Of a stretch of DNA of 64,000 nt, positions 23,831 to 35,654 are shown in pieces. The notes under the pieces were generated by a model. That model saw nothing but the letters and a program-made list of their open reading frames with translations, searched no databases and was not told the origin of the DNA. The stretch is from NCBI GenBank assembly GCA_033026295.1, contig CM065188.1, forward strand, positions 558,001-622,000, written 5' to 3'. Position 1 is the first letter of the stretch. The number at the start of each line of letters is the position of its first letter. The position numbers and the translations under genes are program-made. Source of the stretch: Channa striata. Its lineage: Eukaryota > Chordata > Actinopteri > Anabantiformes > Channidae.

Positions 23831-25585
23831 TCGTTCACAAACGACACTTCACTATAACATAAGATGCTTTGGTTCACTATTATAAATTACTTATCTTGGA
23901 ATAAATGATGCATTTACATTAGACTATATATAAGTGTAACACCCTGGATGTGTAAAAAACTGAAACCATTGTTAGAAACATGACTGTGACATTTGCTGAA
24001 CTGCCTCCTCTCTGGTTATAATTACGGGATAATGGCGCATAAGTAAAATTGACTAATAAAATCTCAATATCACTTTACAGTTTAATAATAACACATTACG
24101 CTTGTTTAATATCCTATATATGTGTACGTATTATGGCTAGTTCTCTGTTACATCCAACAAAGTACTTACTATACTGCAAATAAATTCTTAATTTTAAAGC
24201 TTAAAACTTATATAAACAGTTTTATATTTTAGTTTTTTATTCAGTTTAGGAGTATAATTCCAGCTTTTTCCAAAAATCTGTATTCAATGTCTATCACTGC
24301 AGTCTCCACATGATGCAGCATCTTGACATCTTTCTCCTACATGATTGAATATGCTGTGGTTATAAGTTTTTCCTTTTTCATTTGTTCATAAGTCAGATAT
24401 GATGTGATCACGTCATTTAGTTTTGATATAAAAGAACCACATTCAAAACTACAGTGAAATAACCAATGGGGATATCTCTTTTTTTAGGTAAAATGTGGAC
24501 TTTTTGGACAATCATCTACACATGTTCACTCAGTGTAGTCTGTAGGTAAAATGAATGTGAAGATTCACATTTTTTTCTGTGTCACCTTCTGCAGAATGCG
24601 ATGACGCTGAATCCCATCATGATGTAACACATTCACATACGTAACCAGTTAAAAACAACCAATATTAATGTCGGTATATCTTCTGATCACTGGATTTTCC
24701 CATTTTGGTCAGTGGCTGAATGTATCTCTTCTCATTTTTCCAAGTAAAATTTTAAGGTAAGAGAAAAAGTTGTCAGATACTTAACTAAAGCTACCACTGT
24801 GTTACAGTACAATTAATACAATTGAATTCCTACTTAAGTAAACAAATATTAAAATAATATTAAATGTAATAATATTTGTTAGACGCTAGGTCCAATATGA
24901 TAAATAGTTGTTTTCTGCGGTACAATGGTCCCATTCACAACATTTTTTAAATGTTTCCAAAGTCCCAAGAAGAGAACAAACTACGATCAAACCGTTTGAC
25001 TGTGTTTTACTGTGTTTTTTTTTATCAAAAAAGATTCTACAGGTCAGGTGTTTGTGAGGACACGGAAAGGAAGGTGCCAAGAGGGGAATGGACTCCAGAT
25101 TCGGCTGTGAACAAAAGTTTACATATATCCATTATGGACATCACATCACAGCAATTTCAGGCTTAAAATGATTACTTTTAAGTTTTTGGGTGAATGATCT
25201 TTAATAAATGAAAATCCCATGGATTTGGTGCCTCTCTTTTGGGATTTTCAGTCATCAAGACAGGCTCAAAAAAATACAGACACGGTCAAAACCACATGTA
25301 CAGCCAGGCCTAACATATAGATATAGGCATATCCATATGGATATGCATTACTGCAGCAAGGGCAGCAAAATGTGGGTCCAACTTTTCAAACATGTTACGT
25401 TCTGAACTGCTGTGGGATGTGTCAGTCAGGCCACAGCTGCAGACATCTCCCTCTCCCATTAATTTGTTTATTTATGGTGTCTTGCAACAATATCATGTTC
25501 TTTTTTTTTTCTTACTATTCAAAATCTTCCCACATTCTTATTACATTGAAGAGTCTGTGCCGTGCTCTGATCTGGACAGCTGCTC
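23831..25585. other. No gene or repeat recognised
   Basis: AT-rich. A 20-base perfect palindrome follows this type of sequence at 25327-25346 (gcatatccat / atggatatgc) and is probably chance in AT-rich DNA. No supported exon. Confidence 0.45.
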
Positions 25586-25587
25586 TT

Positions 25588-25635
<48 letters not shown>
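25586..25635. repeat. CT then CA compound microsatellite
   Basis: A short CT run (25586-25597) passes into about 19 CA units. The 92- and 118-codon frames that cross it are artefacts. Confidence 0.95.
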
Positions 25636-25638
<3 letters not shown>

Positions 25639-26148
25639 CATGGCGGTTAACAGCTGTTGCGGAAATCCAACTCTGCAAATTAGTTATTAGTAAACTTGTA
25701 AATAGCCTGACTGGAAAGGACAGCTGGCAATCAGAATCCAGCGGTTAACATGCCGCATGTAGATGCTGGCCGTTACTGACTAGTGGAAATGGATAACGTT
25801 AACTCTGATGCTAAAGGTTTCCTCCTCAGGCCAGATGACTCATAAAAGCTATTTGTCAAGCCTCTAAGGACTGTTCACCAGACTTATTAACAAAACTGAG
25901 CAGAAATTTAAGAAAAGACACATGCAGAAGCTGAACAGACTGACCAGGGTCATTTAGCGTCCAATTATTCTGTTTCCAGTATTTCCATGCAGCAATATGC
26001 AGCAGCAAGAGAGGGATGATAAGAAAGAAAAAGCTATAATTAAGAGACAGATATGGGAGAGCCAGCAGAAGCAGTAGGCGTACCGTAAAGGCAGCTTGTG
26101 AATCTTTTGTGTGTGCATTTAAAGGGGAAACAACTCGTTTTCATGAAA
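25636..26148. other. No gene or repeat recognised
   Basis: Unique-looking sequence with no supported feature. Confidence 0.5.
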
Positions 26149-26149
26149 G

Positions 26150-26295
26150 GGGCATCAAAAAGCGTTGCTTTGTGTTACGTGCCGACCCTTTAGGTACCCA
26201 TATGTGTCGGTGATCAGCACTCTGAGCCTTCAGTGAAGCACAATGGAAACCCTGGCGCTAAAATGTTTAAAGAGTAGCGCAGTGACATAGTATGT
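26150..26295 (+). repeat. Dispersed repeat with GCATCAAAAAG...GTTACGTGCCGA
   Basis: Second copy of the repeat at 13452, same orientation: 'gcatcaaaaagcg', 'tgtgttacgtgccgac', 'gtgtcggtgatcagcac', 'agcacaatggaaaccc'. Confidence 0.5.
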
Positions 26296-26354
26296 CCAGT
26301 GATATGTTGTGTGCTCCTGGAGAATCCAGTAGTAAATGACAAATGATCAGCTTA

Positions 26355-26535
26355 CATTGCGCTTTTGTCTGAAGCCCTGTTGCTTCTCATTGACCAGTGG
26401 CAATGGCAAGGTGCTCCCCTAAGCCACTGGGAGAACCTTGAGGTTCAGTATTTTGCCCAAGCACACTGCAACACATAGCCACGAGGGAGTAGGAATCGAA
26501 CCACTGACCCTGTGTTACTGAGCTACAGCTGCCTT
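26355..26535 (-). mobile_element. tRNA-derived SINE
   Basis: Read on the minus strand, the head carries a tRNA-like A box (TGTAGCTCAGTAACACAGG) and a near-canonical B box (GGTTCGATTCC) about 20 bases further on, then a body with 'gcttgggcaaaatactgaac' and a 3' part with 'gcttcagacaaaagcgc'. The promoter boxes are better preserved than in other SINEs of the window. It is probably not a tRNA gene, because the acceptor stem and anticodon arm cannot be formed. Confidence 0.6.
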
Positions 26536-26809
26536 CATTAGTTTTGCCAAGGGATGTAAAAAGGCAGTGCAATTTGACGGCTTGGGAAGCATCATTATCT
26601 GACATGAGAGCATGTGGTAGAAGAGATTTTAATTTTATAGTTATTAAATAGCTGTGCTTTGATGACAAATTTAATTCCATGTTTTTGGGGTTATCATGCA
26701 AACGTGTTGCAAAGTTGAGGAGACGAGATGTTTTTTTAAAGAGGAGGACTGGAAGGTGGACTCGAATTATCAGGGTACCAGGGTACAGGAAAGGAAGATG
26801 AAACCAACT

Positions 26810-27431
26810 GTCCCTCTGAAATCCCTCTGACAGTTACCAGTCCCACTTTTTGTTGCACAGTAGTTTCTGCTACCTCATGATACCTGATCTAATTTCAGTC
26901 CTGATCACTTTCACCCCTGCCTCCCTCACACCCTGCTAAGCTCCCATTCTTGCAAGCCAGTGTCTGTTTTCCTGTGGGACTCTCCAGCCATTCTCGATTG
27001 TTTTCACCCTGTTCCTGTCCACAAACCTGCCTGATTATCTGGTCCTCTGGAACCCTGGACTCTGAGCGCTGCTTCTGGCTCTTTAGGTTCTTTGTCTGGG
27101 TATCTCTGGATCAGTCTTGATCTGCCTTCTGAGCGCCTTTTTAATGTTATCGCTTTGCATTTAGGTTCTAGATAACTCTTGTTTGGTTGTTTGAAATTAG
27201 ATTTTGAGCAATTAAATTCAGACAGAGGTTTGGACTGTTGTGCTAATCTTCCCTTGTCTCTCTCTGCGTTACATAGTCAGACTAAACCCTGTAAATATAT
27301 TTTGGATTCCTGATAAATTCAGTAAAACTGTAAACCGTCTGAGGAAAGGACCTTGTTCCCATTACCTCTGAAACCCATGTTGGCGTGCTCATCTCAGTTC
27401 CCTTCTTTCTTTTTCTGTCTGCTGCCCTGAT
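26810..27431 (+). repeat. LTR-like stretch, split by the following solo LTR
   Basis: Pyrimidine-rich sequence with 'cgattgttttcaccctgttcctg', similar to a phrase in the self-priming LTRs (for instance near 3149 and 38588). It is interrupted at 27432 by a solo LTR and seems to continue at 28267 up to about 28480, where 'aataaaacttgcctgtaattctgg' resembles an LTR polyadenylation region. Ends not defined. Confidence 0.35.
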
Positions 27432-27436
27432 GTCTC

Positions 27437-28261
27437 TGTCATGGTTGTCATCCTGAGCTGTGTTGCCCTGGATATGGTCCCTCCCTTCCTGGTGCTCCTC
27501 CCTCTCTCCTCCCCTGCTGCTCTTTCGTTAGTGTAATCCTGCACACCTGTCTTGTCCTTCTTAAGCCCCAGTTACCTGTCTCTCTCTGCCAGAACGTCTT
27601 TCAGCAACAATTGATTCAGCAACCTTTTCTCTAGTCTGTACCCACTTGATCTGCTCCTCCTGTCGCTAGTGTCTGTGCCTGTTTTGTTCGGACCTCCAGC
27701 CTCCTGTTTCCTGTGATTACTTTGTTACTTTTTGGCCATGATCTTTTTCGCCTGGTCTGTTCCCCGGGGAACCCGCAGTAGTAAGTTGTCATTTGTTTTA
27801 TTTCTCCACCGGTGTGTTTTTTCGTTCTCTGAGATTATTAGTAAATCTTTTCCTTCGAGTGAAGTTTTTGCCTCGGCCGTTTTGAGTTGTTACTTTGTTT
27901 ATTGTTTCTTAAATTGTTACTTTGTTGATCATATTCGGACAACCCTCCTGAGTTCACCATCCCCGTCTGGTCTGCTTTTTCGTCTTCACCCTCAACCTGG
28001 CCGAGAGTTCTACACCTCTCCCTCACTCATCCATTCCCGTAAGCCCGTTATCATTAGTCCTCTGTACTGGTTTATGTTTTCTTTACTCACCCTCTGTTTA
28101 CCCCTAGGCCTCAGACCTGTCCGCCTCCTGAACAGAGTTTTCGCCACCCCGCACAGCTCCAACCATATTCCACAACATCCACTTTCAATAAAATCTCTGC
28201 CCTTTCACTACCTTCTGACTCTGCCTCTTATCTGGGTCCACATAAGAACATAATTGTGACA
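27437..28261 (+). mobile_element. Solo LTR with perfect 5-base target duplication
   Basis: The 825-base LTR starts TGTCATGG and ends TGTGACA. GTCTC lies immediately before (27432-27436) and immediately after (28262-28266), a perfect 5-base target-site duplication as made by Ty3/Gypsy-type integrases. The putative transcript-start/primer motif tgccagaacgt is at 27587-27597, and a polyadenylation signal AATAAA lies near 28188. There is no internal region, so it arose by LTR-LTR recombination. The 173-codon frame inside is not a gene. It is related to but distinct from the LTRs at 3031, 38478 and 49885. Confidence 0.88.
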
Positions 28262-28599
28262 GTCTCTCCATTGTTTCCCATTTCTACAAAAATGGTGTGC
28301 AGCCATTTTGCTTGAACACCATCTTCATCACTCACTCATCTACCTATATACAGTTCAACCAGAGCATTTTCAACCCTCACCTCTGCCAGACATTCTTTTT
28401 CTCTTTAATCCTGAAATTCTCACTAATAAAACTTGCCTGTAATTCTGGACTTTCATTTTGTGTTTCCTGTGGGTTTAAACAACAGTGCCATTCATCAGGA
28501 ACCCCTGAGACTTCTCTCAACACTCTACTTATCTGCTTTTTCTCTCATTTTATACAATGAGCAGTTTGCCTGGCACATTGTTGGGTCCTCATTATTCAC
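28262..28599 (+). other. Likely continuation of the split LTR-like stretch
   Basis: Contains 'cctctgccagacattc' and AATAAA near 28421. See the entry at 26810. No gene is seen. Confidence 0.3.
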
Positions 28600-29020
28600 C
28601 AACTGTCACACGGGGTGCACAGGAATTCAATTTACATGCGTTTTCTACATTTGGAAAAAGCATATGGCAGTGTCCCATGGGAAGTCTTGTGGGTATATTG
28701 ATTTCTGGGGGAATTGTAACGGGCCATGCTGTCTTTGTATGCCTGGGTTGTGTACATGACAAACATTTCAGTTTTGGTACAGTATAACTTTTTGAAATTA
28801 CCGTAAGAAGCCTCAAGGCGCAGTGGGGGGGGGAGTGTCAGGTTTAGGGATCTCAGAGTTGTGTTCTGCTCCTTGCAGAGTGAATGGCAAGGAGGGGTGT
28901 TGGAGCACACCTCCAAGTTTGACCAGAATAGATTCTTTACTTCCTCTAAGTTGGGAGTTAGTGTTGGAATTTAAATATCTCACTGTCTTGTTTGAGCTAA
29001 GGTTAACTGGAGCAGGAGAC
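28600..29020 (+). pseudogene. Decayed RTE-clade (Rex3-like) reverse-transcriptase fragment
   Basis: A plus-strand reading near 28650-28700 gives HLEKAYGSVPWEVLWVY, matching the RT motif 'LEKAYDRVPREVLW' of RTE/Rex3 LINEs. Further on, near 28812-28870, 'ctcaaggcgcagt' to 'aggtttagggatctcagag' corresponds to the 'SRRS...VRFGDLRI' segment, followed by a broken FADD region. Stop codons and frameshifts are frequent. It is not functional. Confidence 0.5.
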
Positions 29021-30311
29021 GTTGAACCTGTAAATTCCCTAAAGGTGTTTACTCAGTTTTACTGTTTGGACTGTCTGATGTAACATTACATTTAGTGAGA
29101 TGTGCCATTTCAGATTTACTGTAATTTGTTTTAAATTTCTTTTGATTATGGAAGTTTCTTGTTATGAAATACCAATTATTCTTTTGTGAAACACTTATAA
29201 CAGCATCACAGGTCACTGACAAAATACCCAATTATGCCTACAGGTTAATACATTATGTTTAGGTGGACCCTGGATTAAATGGAGCCAGATAAGTTTTCAT
29301 AGTCACACATACACGTCTAGGTATTATCAATATCAGTGATAGTCAATGGCCAAAAGACAAAAATTGTACCATAAGCAGACACGAGACACTGCATGTTTGT
29401 CAACCAACCCGCAGCCTTAACACACTTCATTCATTATAAATGTAAAAGCCAAAGACAGACCTTTCTCTTTCACATGTCACTACTGTTGAAGGTGGTGGGG
29501 AGCCTGAAGCTCCTTGTCACTGGATACTGGGCAAATTGCCTGTCTATCACAGGGCTGACACAGGGAGATGACCAAACTCACAGGAAAATGTCGACACTGT
29601 CAATAAAAAATATGTACAGTGTCATGGTTCAGTCAACCTGAAACGTGACCAACCATCACAGACCGAAAAGACAGGATTCATATTTGACACAAATAAAAGT
29701 TGATTTGGTAACTATGTTGCATGTAAATAATTCCACTGTTTCCAAAGTCTGGACGTTTACAGTGCAGACAGAGTGTGATGGAACACACATCTTCTATTCA
29801 TTCCTGGGGTCAGAGCCAATGCAGCATTTTAAAAATCTGTCCACCACAGGACCACAAGATAATCAGGCTGAAAATAAATAACGTCATCTGTTCATTTCAA
29901 GATATGTGTTTATATTGTGTGTAAATTTTACAAGACAGAAGAGAGAGAGAACACATTTGTGTGGTGCAGCACTTTAAGGCTGTGTTAAATTCATTTTTAC
30001 TCTGAGGCCTGCAGAGGGAGTTTCTTTACCATCCGGTGGGGCTATAAGGTGTGAAATACCACAACCAAAAGTCTGATGTGACTTCCAGTTGCTTACAGGT
30101 GAAATCGAGGGTACGTATGGTGGCATCCTTGCAACCGCATTTTGGTTCCATAAGCAAATTGCAGGAGGTCCAAAAGGGATTCTGTGTTTAAAGGTCTAAA
30201 TACTTCCTAATCATTTAAAGACATGGGGAGGACAACTAATGTGTTAGTGGTTATGGCCACAGACAAGTGTGTTGCAATTATTTTGCTGCCCACTCATTTG
30301 AAGATAATTTC
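29021..30311. other. No gene or repeat recognised
   Basis: AT-rich. Frames of 60-82 codons show no domain. No supported feature. Confidence 0.45.
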
Positions 30312-30690
30312 TCTAAATGCTGTATTTAGAAAACCACAGGTTACATCTGTCTGAGGGTTACTGATGTAGCATCCAGAGACAGAGTTGGGAATTCAACCTC
30401 CATGTTGGAAACAAGGGGTAGGTAGACGGACCTGGCAATAAACTTTCTTTATAAAAGAATCCACCACTAATCCTCCCCAGGACCATATAACACCAAGAGA
30501 CCTGAGTAAAGCAAACAAACCACATCTGGCTTAAAGCCACGAATTGACACTCGGGCAATTAGCATAAATTTTGCTGTGAGTTTTTCATATATCAGACCCA
30601 AGACTGTCTCCTAACTCACTTGCAAATGACTTTCTTATCAAGATGGCACCAGCTCTCTGGAAAGGAATTTGCAAAACAACCATAACTTGA
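30312..30690 (+). repeat. Dispersed repeat D, copy 2
   Basis: Similar to 2530-3028 (see there). It lies about 600 bases upstream of repeat E copy 3, the same order as at 2.5-4.8 kb. Confidence 0.5.
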
Positions 30691-31304
30691 GGTGCGATAC
30701 CACTTGAGACAGAAAGACTTCGTTTAAATTCAAACCCCAAAACAGGGACAAATCATCTATCAAGCTTCATAAAACTTCAGAAGCAAATTTGGAACAATCT
30801 GACATGATACTGTCCTTTCTACGACGAGAAATGACGGAGTTATAAAATAAACGTTTTAATTCAGAATGACGTGAAAGAGTAACACGGCACAACATTGCCA
30901 CCCTTGGGTGGAAATTATAAATGCCTCCCGAAGATATTCGTCTATAGAAAGAAACAAAACTGCATTAATTTGTTGTCTGAAAGTTAAAACACAATGTCAT
31001 ATTCTTCTGTTAATTCTGTATATTACACATACATGTTACATATTCGTGCACGCCTTAGTTATGTAAACGTGATCATGTCATGTTATATTAATTCGCTACG
31101 ATGTCCAGATAATGCATGGCTGAATTCCTAATTGTTGTTGTGTGTTCTTAATGTGTATTAATAGGCGCACATCTTTGCTGCCTATTTTTGTATTAGTTCA
31201 TTTTGACGATCGGAACTCCAAGCCAAACTTCCATTTTTGTTTGTAACTAGAAAATCCGTCAAAGTTAATCCAGACCGAGCCCGAGATTTTTATTCAATAG
31301 CCAT
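30691..31304. other. Sequence between repeats D and E, unclassified
   Basis: AT-rich, no coding evidence. It may be internal sequence of the element that D and E belong to; no second copy was found in the window. Confidence 0.35.
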
Positions 31305-32078
31305 ATTTTTATCAACCAGTTTTGTTGAATTATTCCAATTCAACATTTCGGCCAACCAGTGCCTCTGTAATTCGGCTCAGCTACCAGCGGAACCAGACCA
31401 CGTTACTGGAGTCTGCTCTGATAGCTCGCCTGTTAACAGAACCGAGACGGTCCGCCCTGCTCTACAAAAGAACCGCTACCGATTGACGGCTAACCTGGCA
31501 GAACAACCTCCAGCTGCTCCCAGGCAAAGTACAAATATCTCTCTCTGCTTCATGAGTCTGGTGTCTATCCAGCCGATAAAACATTGGAGCCTTTATGAAG
31601 TTTCTTTGTAGGGTTTCTAAAATATAATTTCCGTTACTTAGAGGTAAATAGTGACTCGAATCCTTTTCTCTAGCCCAAATTCATCACACGCATACCTGCA
31701 CAATTTATCTGTTTACTTAGAATTGGTTGTTTCATGTTTTGTTGTCTATTCGTTTATTCCATTCATTCCATATATCCATATACGTACCCATACATCAATA
31801 TTCACTGTAGTTGTAGGTTAATAAATAATTACAAAGAACTGGTTTGGTTTTTGTCCTTCTTCAGAGCAACAGACAGAAGTCACTGAAACGGAAAATAACT
31901 CATAACAAGAGACTGATTTTTAGGTTAAATTGTGTTACTTAATTCTATTGTTACTTTGGACCATCAGCGGTTCAGATAATATAATAATCATAGCGTGGTT
32001 CAGCTTAAATCAAACCTGGTGCTCTAATTCGAGAAAATGAATGCTTTTATATTAATATTAAATCACCCAAATGGAACG
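31305..32078 (+). repeat. Dispersed repeat E, copy 3 (long)
   Basis: Matches copy 2 (3965-4812) over its whole length and copy 1 over its 3' part. The 124-codon frame at 31237-31611 is in the 5' half. Copy 2 does not keep this frame, so coding is not supported. Confidence 0.6.
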
Positions 32079-32474
32079 AGTTCGCTACACTGAGCTACTT
32101 TTTGTTACTTTGCTTGTGTAATTTTTGTGGCAACTATTTATCTTAGTGGCTCAAATAAAGCCTCCAATGACTTTGGATAACTGCATTGAAGTCAGGTGTC
32201 ATGTCCAGCTGAAACATGCTCTATACCTTGTTGAATCTCAACAGGAAGCTGGATGTTGTCAGGGAAATCAAATCTTACATTTGTCGCCGGTAACTATTAG
32301 ATGAAAATGCTCAAAGTGCTTTTCAGATAATGCTCCAGATTTGCCCAACCCACATGTCACAGTCTGTCTAGACAGAGTATGCTGGTCTTGGCACTTTTGT
32401 GAGTTTTCACATTTGTAGTTTCAACTCATACAATAATTTTTCTTGTGTGTGTGACACCAAGTGTTTTTGTATTC
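32079..32474. other. No gene or repeat recognised
   Basis: No supported feature. Confidence 0.5.
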
Positions 32475-33060
32475 AATTTCAATTTAGTTCAACTTCTCAA
32501 GGCACTTTACATAAAAAAGTCAACACCATACAGACATTTAGAGCAGTGCTTCTCAGTTATTTACTGTGACGCCCCCCCTAGCAAAAAGAAAATCAATTCA
32601 CGCCCCCCCATGGCTCTAATCGGGGCGGCGAAGCGCTACATATGCGTAAAATTCGTCATATTTCCTCGTCTTAGCTTTCGAGTGAGTTTCTTTTGTCTCA
32701 TTATCTTTCTTTTCATCCCTGTTAAAATCTCTTCATGTTGTCTTCAGGTTCGTTTACTCACTTCATGTCACCTGCTCGGTGCAAAATAAACCCGACACCA
32801 TAGAGCTAATCCTGCGCACACTCTGACAATGAGAGCGCCACTGCCAACTACTGTACTGGATCTGCAATTACACTTTATTCTAGTACGGCAAAAAAAGCAT
32901 GTTCCCCAGGGTCACACACGCCCCCCCTGGGGGCGGGCCCCACTATTTGAGAAGCACTGATTTAGAGAAACCCAACAAATCCCCCTTGAGCAGCTATAGG
33001 CAACAGTGGAGAAGAGAACCAGGCTCAGGGTGGGCGGCCATCTGCCTTGACCAGTTGGGT
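32475..33060 (-). mobile_element. LINE 3' tail (Rex1-like) split by a hAT MITE
   Basis: The reverse-orientation tail starts 'caatttagttcaacttctcaaggcactttacata' (32475-32543), is broken at 32544, and resumes at 32960 with 'aacccaacaaatcccccttgagc' up to 'gccatctgccttgaccag'. The two parts join in register once the inserted element and one copy of its 8-base duplication are removed. Confidence 0.75.
32544..32959. mobile_element. hAT-type MITE with perfect 8-base target duplication
   Basis: A 416-base element with terminal inverted repeats CAGTGCTTCTCA at both ends (12 of 12). ATTTAGAG flanks it at 32536-32543 and 32960-32967, the 8-base duplication typical of hAT transposases. No transposase frame exists inside, so it was mobilised in trans. 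The termini resemble the Charlie-like hAT type CAGTGGTTCTCA; that assignment is from general knowledge. A C-rich block near each end (gacgcccccc, cgccccccctgggggcg) lies next to the termini. Confidence 0.9.
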
Positions 33061-33329
33061 GTAGCTTTCCTAGCATCTGCTCACTGTGTAATGTGCATCG
33101 TCTCTTCTTGTGTCCGATTTTTGTAGTTTGGATGGTTTATTTTAAAGTGCTGACTCCTACTGTAATCATCCTAGTGTGTGTTAAATGTGTTTTTGAGGAA
33201 GAATTACGTTTAATAGAGTCTCATTCAAACTCTACTCAGACTTAATTGACTAGAGTTTTTTTTTCGTAGCACGAATTCACAACGAAATCATTTCAAACAC
33301 GTGTATGTAGGTGCAGATGATAATACTGA
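33061..33329. other. No gene recognised
   Basis: No supported feature. Confidence 0.5.
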
Positions 33330-33700
33330 TTTTTAAGATCCAATACAGCTTGATCATTAAGGGCTTTGTGTATAAAGTGGATAGTTTTAACTTCAGTTAA
33401 ATATGGTCCCAGTAACTTATTTCTATCAGATCTCTCATTGCAACATCTTGGATAATAATGAGGCTGGAGAGTTACTTGTATATCATAGCATTACATTCTT
33501 ACAATCCAGCCTGGAAATAAAATGCATGGACTAGGTGGGAAAGGGTGTGTCTGTGTAATGACATATCCAGGTCAAACATAACTCCACAATTCCTCACAAT
33601 GCAAAAGATATGGCATCTAAAGTAATATAATATGCTTAGACAGTGTACTTCTGAGAACATTTCTAGACCCAAATACACTAAATTCACTTTGGCCTAAATT
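33330..33700 (-). pseudogene. Decayed CR1/Rex1-like LINE fragment
   Basis: The minus-strand frame at 33499-33687 contains VRNCGVMFDLDMSLHRH, recalling the 'VRNLGVIFDxDMSFxxH' block after the RT catalytic domain of CR1/L2/Rex1 LINEs. Downstream minus-strand sequence to about 33330 shows no clean continuation. Decay is extensive. Confidence 0.4.
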
Positions 33701-35207
33701 TAAATAAGTCGGGGTGGGTCAGATTTCTGCCCCAAACTTTACAACTCACTAAAGCTTGTTCTGATGGGAACAAAAATGTCTGCTGTTAAATATACTTGGT
33801 AAAAATAATATAAACTAGGTTATGTTTTCCTTTTATTGCCCAGCTGACCACAAAATATTTTATGGTGCAATGGGTGGAAATAGGACTGTCAGCTCTTTAT
33901 GTACATTTGTCTTTCCAGCACGGACAGCTTGCTTTTGTTCCATGCTTTTCCATTACTTCAGTAAGGCATTACACACCACCAGCATTCCCTCAGATTTCCT
34001 CTCTTCTTTATTAGATAAATAATTTAAGGCCATCAAGTTTGGGTTCTGTTTCAGGTTAGTTTGAAATATTTGCACCCATGATGACTTCCAGTGTGTGTGT
34101 GTGTGTATTTGTGTTTTAACACGCTGTGTTCTGTTGCTGCAGTACTTCCGGCAGCAGCCTACAAAAACAAGACATTTTTTATTACTTGATGTGAAGTTGA
34201 TTTTATTGAGGTCTTTTTTAAAGACTCCATTTAACACCCATTCATCTGTGACTTTACGTTCCAACAGGATTATTTCAAACTGAACTCTCAGAACACAGAA
34301 TCTTCCTGTCTACATAATGAGAACATGAGGGGGATACAAAGAGGTACTACACTTAAAATATCATGTTACCATCGAATCCAATAAAATATCTTAGTATATT
34401 CACTCTTAGGCCTCAGGAGTCTAAACCAGTCATGTGATTTGATTAGCCAGCATGATCATAGACCCTGTTTTGATGAAAGAGAGCATTAATGCCCAAATAG
34501 GCCATTTGTCCCTAACCTCTAATAAGACCCATAAGAAACAGCAAATGCTGTGACATAAACTGGCAGCTGGTGTAACACCAAAGCCGTGCAGCAGTTTCGT
34601 CAGGGTAAAACACAAAAACATCACGGTTGGACCTGCACAGCTGCATTTTACAGGACTGGCTCTGCTGTTACCTCTAGTCCTGTCTACATTAAATTACTGT
34701 ATTTAATATAACTTTCTGCCATGGGTTTTCTGAAAGGTCATTTCATGAGCATGTGAAATAAAGTATTACCTCCATCTGAAATGGCATGTTTCACTAAATG
34801 TAAGGTTACATCGACCAGTCCAAACAGCTCCTTGCAAGCAATGTGTAGAAATAATAACTCAAAGGCGTGTCAATGTAATACGGACTGCTGACATCACACT
34901 GAATTGCTACTTTGTTTTTCACTGTGCTGGATGAGCTGGAAAGGCCGACCTTTACGCTGCTTGTTGGTATTAGCCAGTGTGATGGAAAAATCAAGTGTGA
35001 TTAAATTTGAATGCTTATGTTTTGTCTAGTTGTAGTGTACTCAGTGTGCTAATGAAGAATGTTGAAAAGGCTTAACGACCTTTATATCATTTACGTCTTG
35101 AGAAGTGTCTGCAGAAGTGCCCCAAGGCGATCTACTATCTAACAGTAAGCTGTAATGACACAGTCACACAATGTTCACATTTGTGTCGGGAATCTGATGG
35201 AGGGGAA
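33701..35207. other. No gene recognised; short GT run
   Basis: A GT run lies at 34091-34106. Frames of up to 103 codons have no domain. Nothing else supported. Confidence 0.45.
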
Positions 35208-35365
35208 TGTTTCGCACAACATTTGGGATGGGTATAAAACATTTGTTTGATGCATCAGTCTTTAGAACTGCACTGGATGGAGGCTTCAGAAATCCTGGAT
35301 GTTCAAGCTTCTTTATTGATTACACTCAAGGTGTCTGTGTTTGGGATCAAGTTGCAAGCAAAAAA
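35208..35365 (+). repeat. Dispersed repeat F, copy 2
   Basis: Second copy of the repeat at 15940 (see there). Confidence 0.55.
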
Positions 35366-35375
35366 CCAAGTCAAG

Positions 35376-35475
35376 GAGAAAACATCAAAGCAAAGTGCTA
35401 TCAAAGAAATTTTTCGGTTTCATGAGATGCAAGTGCAAGACAGAGCAGGCTTAAATTAGAAAAAGGGAAAGCAAA
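35376..35475 (-). mobile_element. L2-like LINE 3' untranslated fragment
   Basis: 'aaacatcaaagcaaagtgct' and 'gtttcatgagatgcaagt' match the reverse-oriented L2 3' region at 39545-39665. Both tail and coding region are missing. Confidence 0.55.
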
Positions 35476-35548
35476 CAGGTAACAAAGTAACAACCCAAAT
35501 ATCAAAGTAACAACTAAATCACAAAGTAACACCAGAAACTCAAACTGG

Positions 35549-35601
35549 AACTAAAGGAAACTTTAGCTCCTTTAGTTTTTGGAATTTCAAAATTCCAAAA
35601 A
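35549..35601. repeat. Two overlapping perfect hairpins
   Basis: Stems 35549-35558/35568-35577 (aactaaagga / tcctttagtt) and 35576-35587/35590-35601 (tttttggaattt / aaattccaaaaa). They sit between an L2 fragment and the start of the RTE copy. Confidence 0.8.
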
Positions 35602-35654
35602 CAGAAATCCTGGGAAAAACAACATGTTAATATTCTTGCGCGATAACTCTACTT

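Noticed and set aside
26355..26535. A genuine tRNA gene
   Set aside because: Although A and B boxes are present, no acceptor stem or anticodon arm can be folded and a SINE body follows.
27732..28253. 173-codon plus frame
   Set aside because: It lies wholly within a solo LTR defined by a perfect target duplication.
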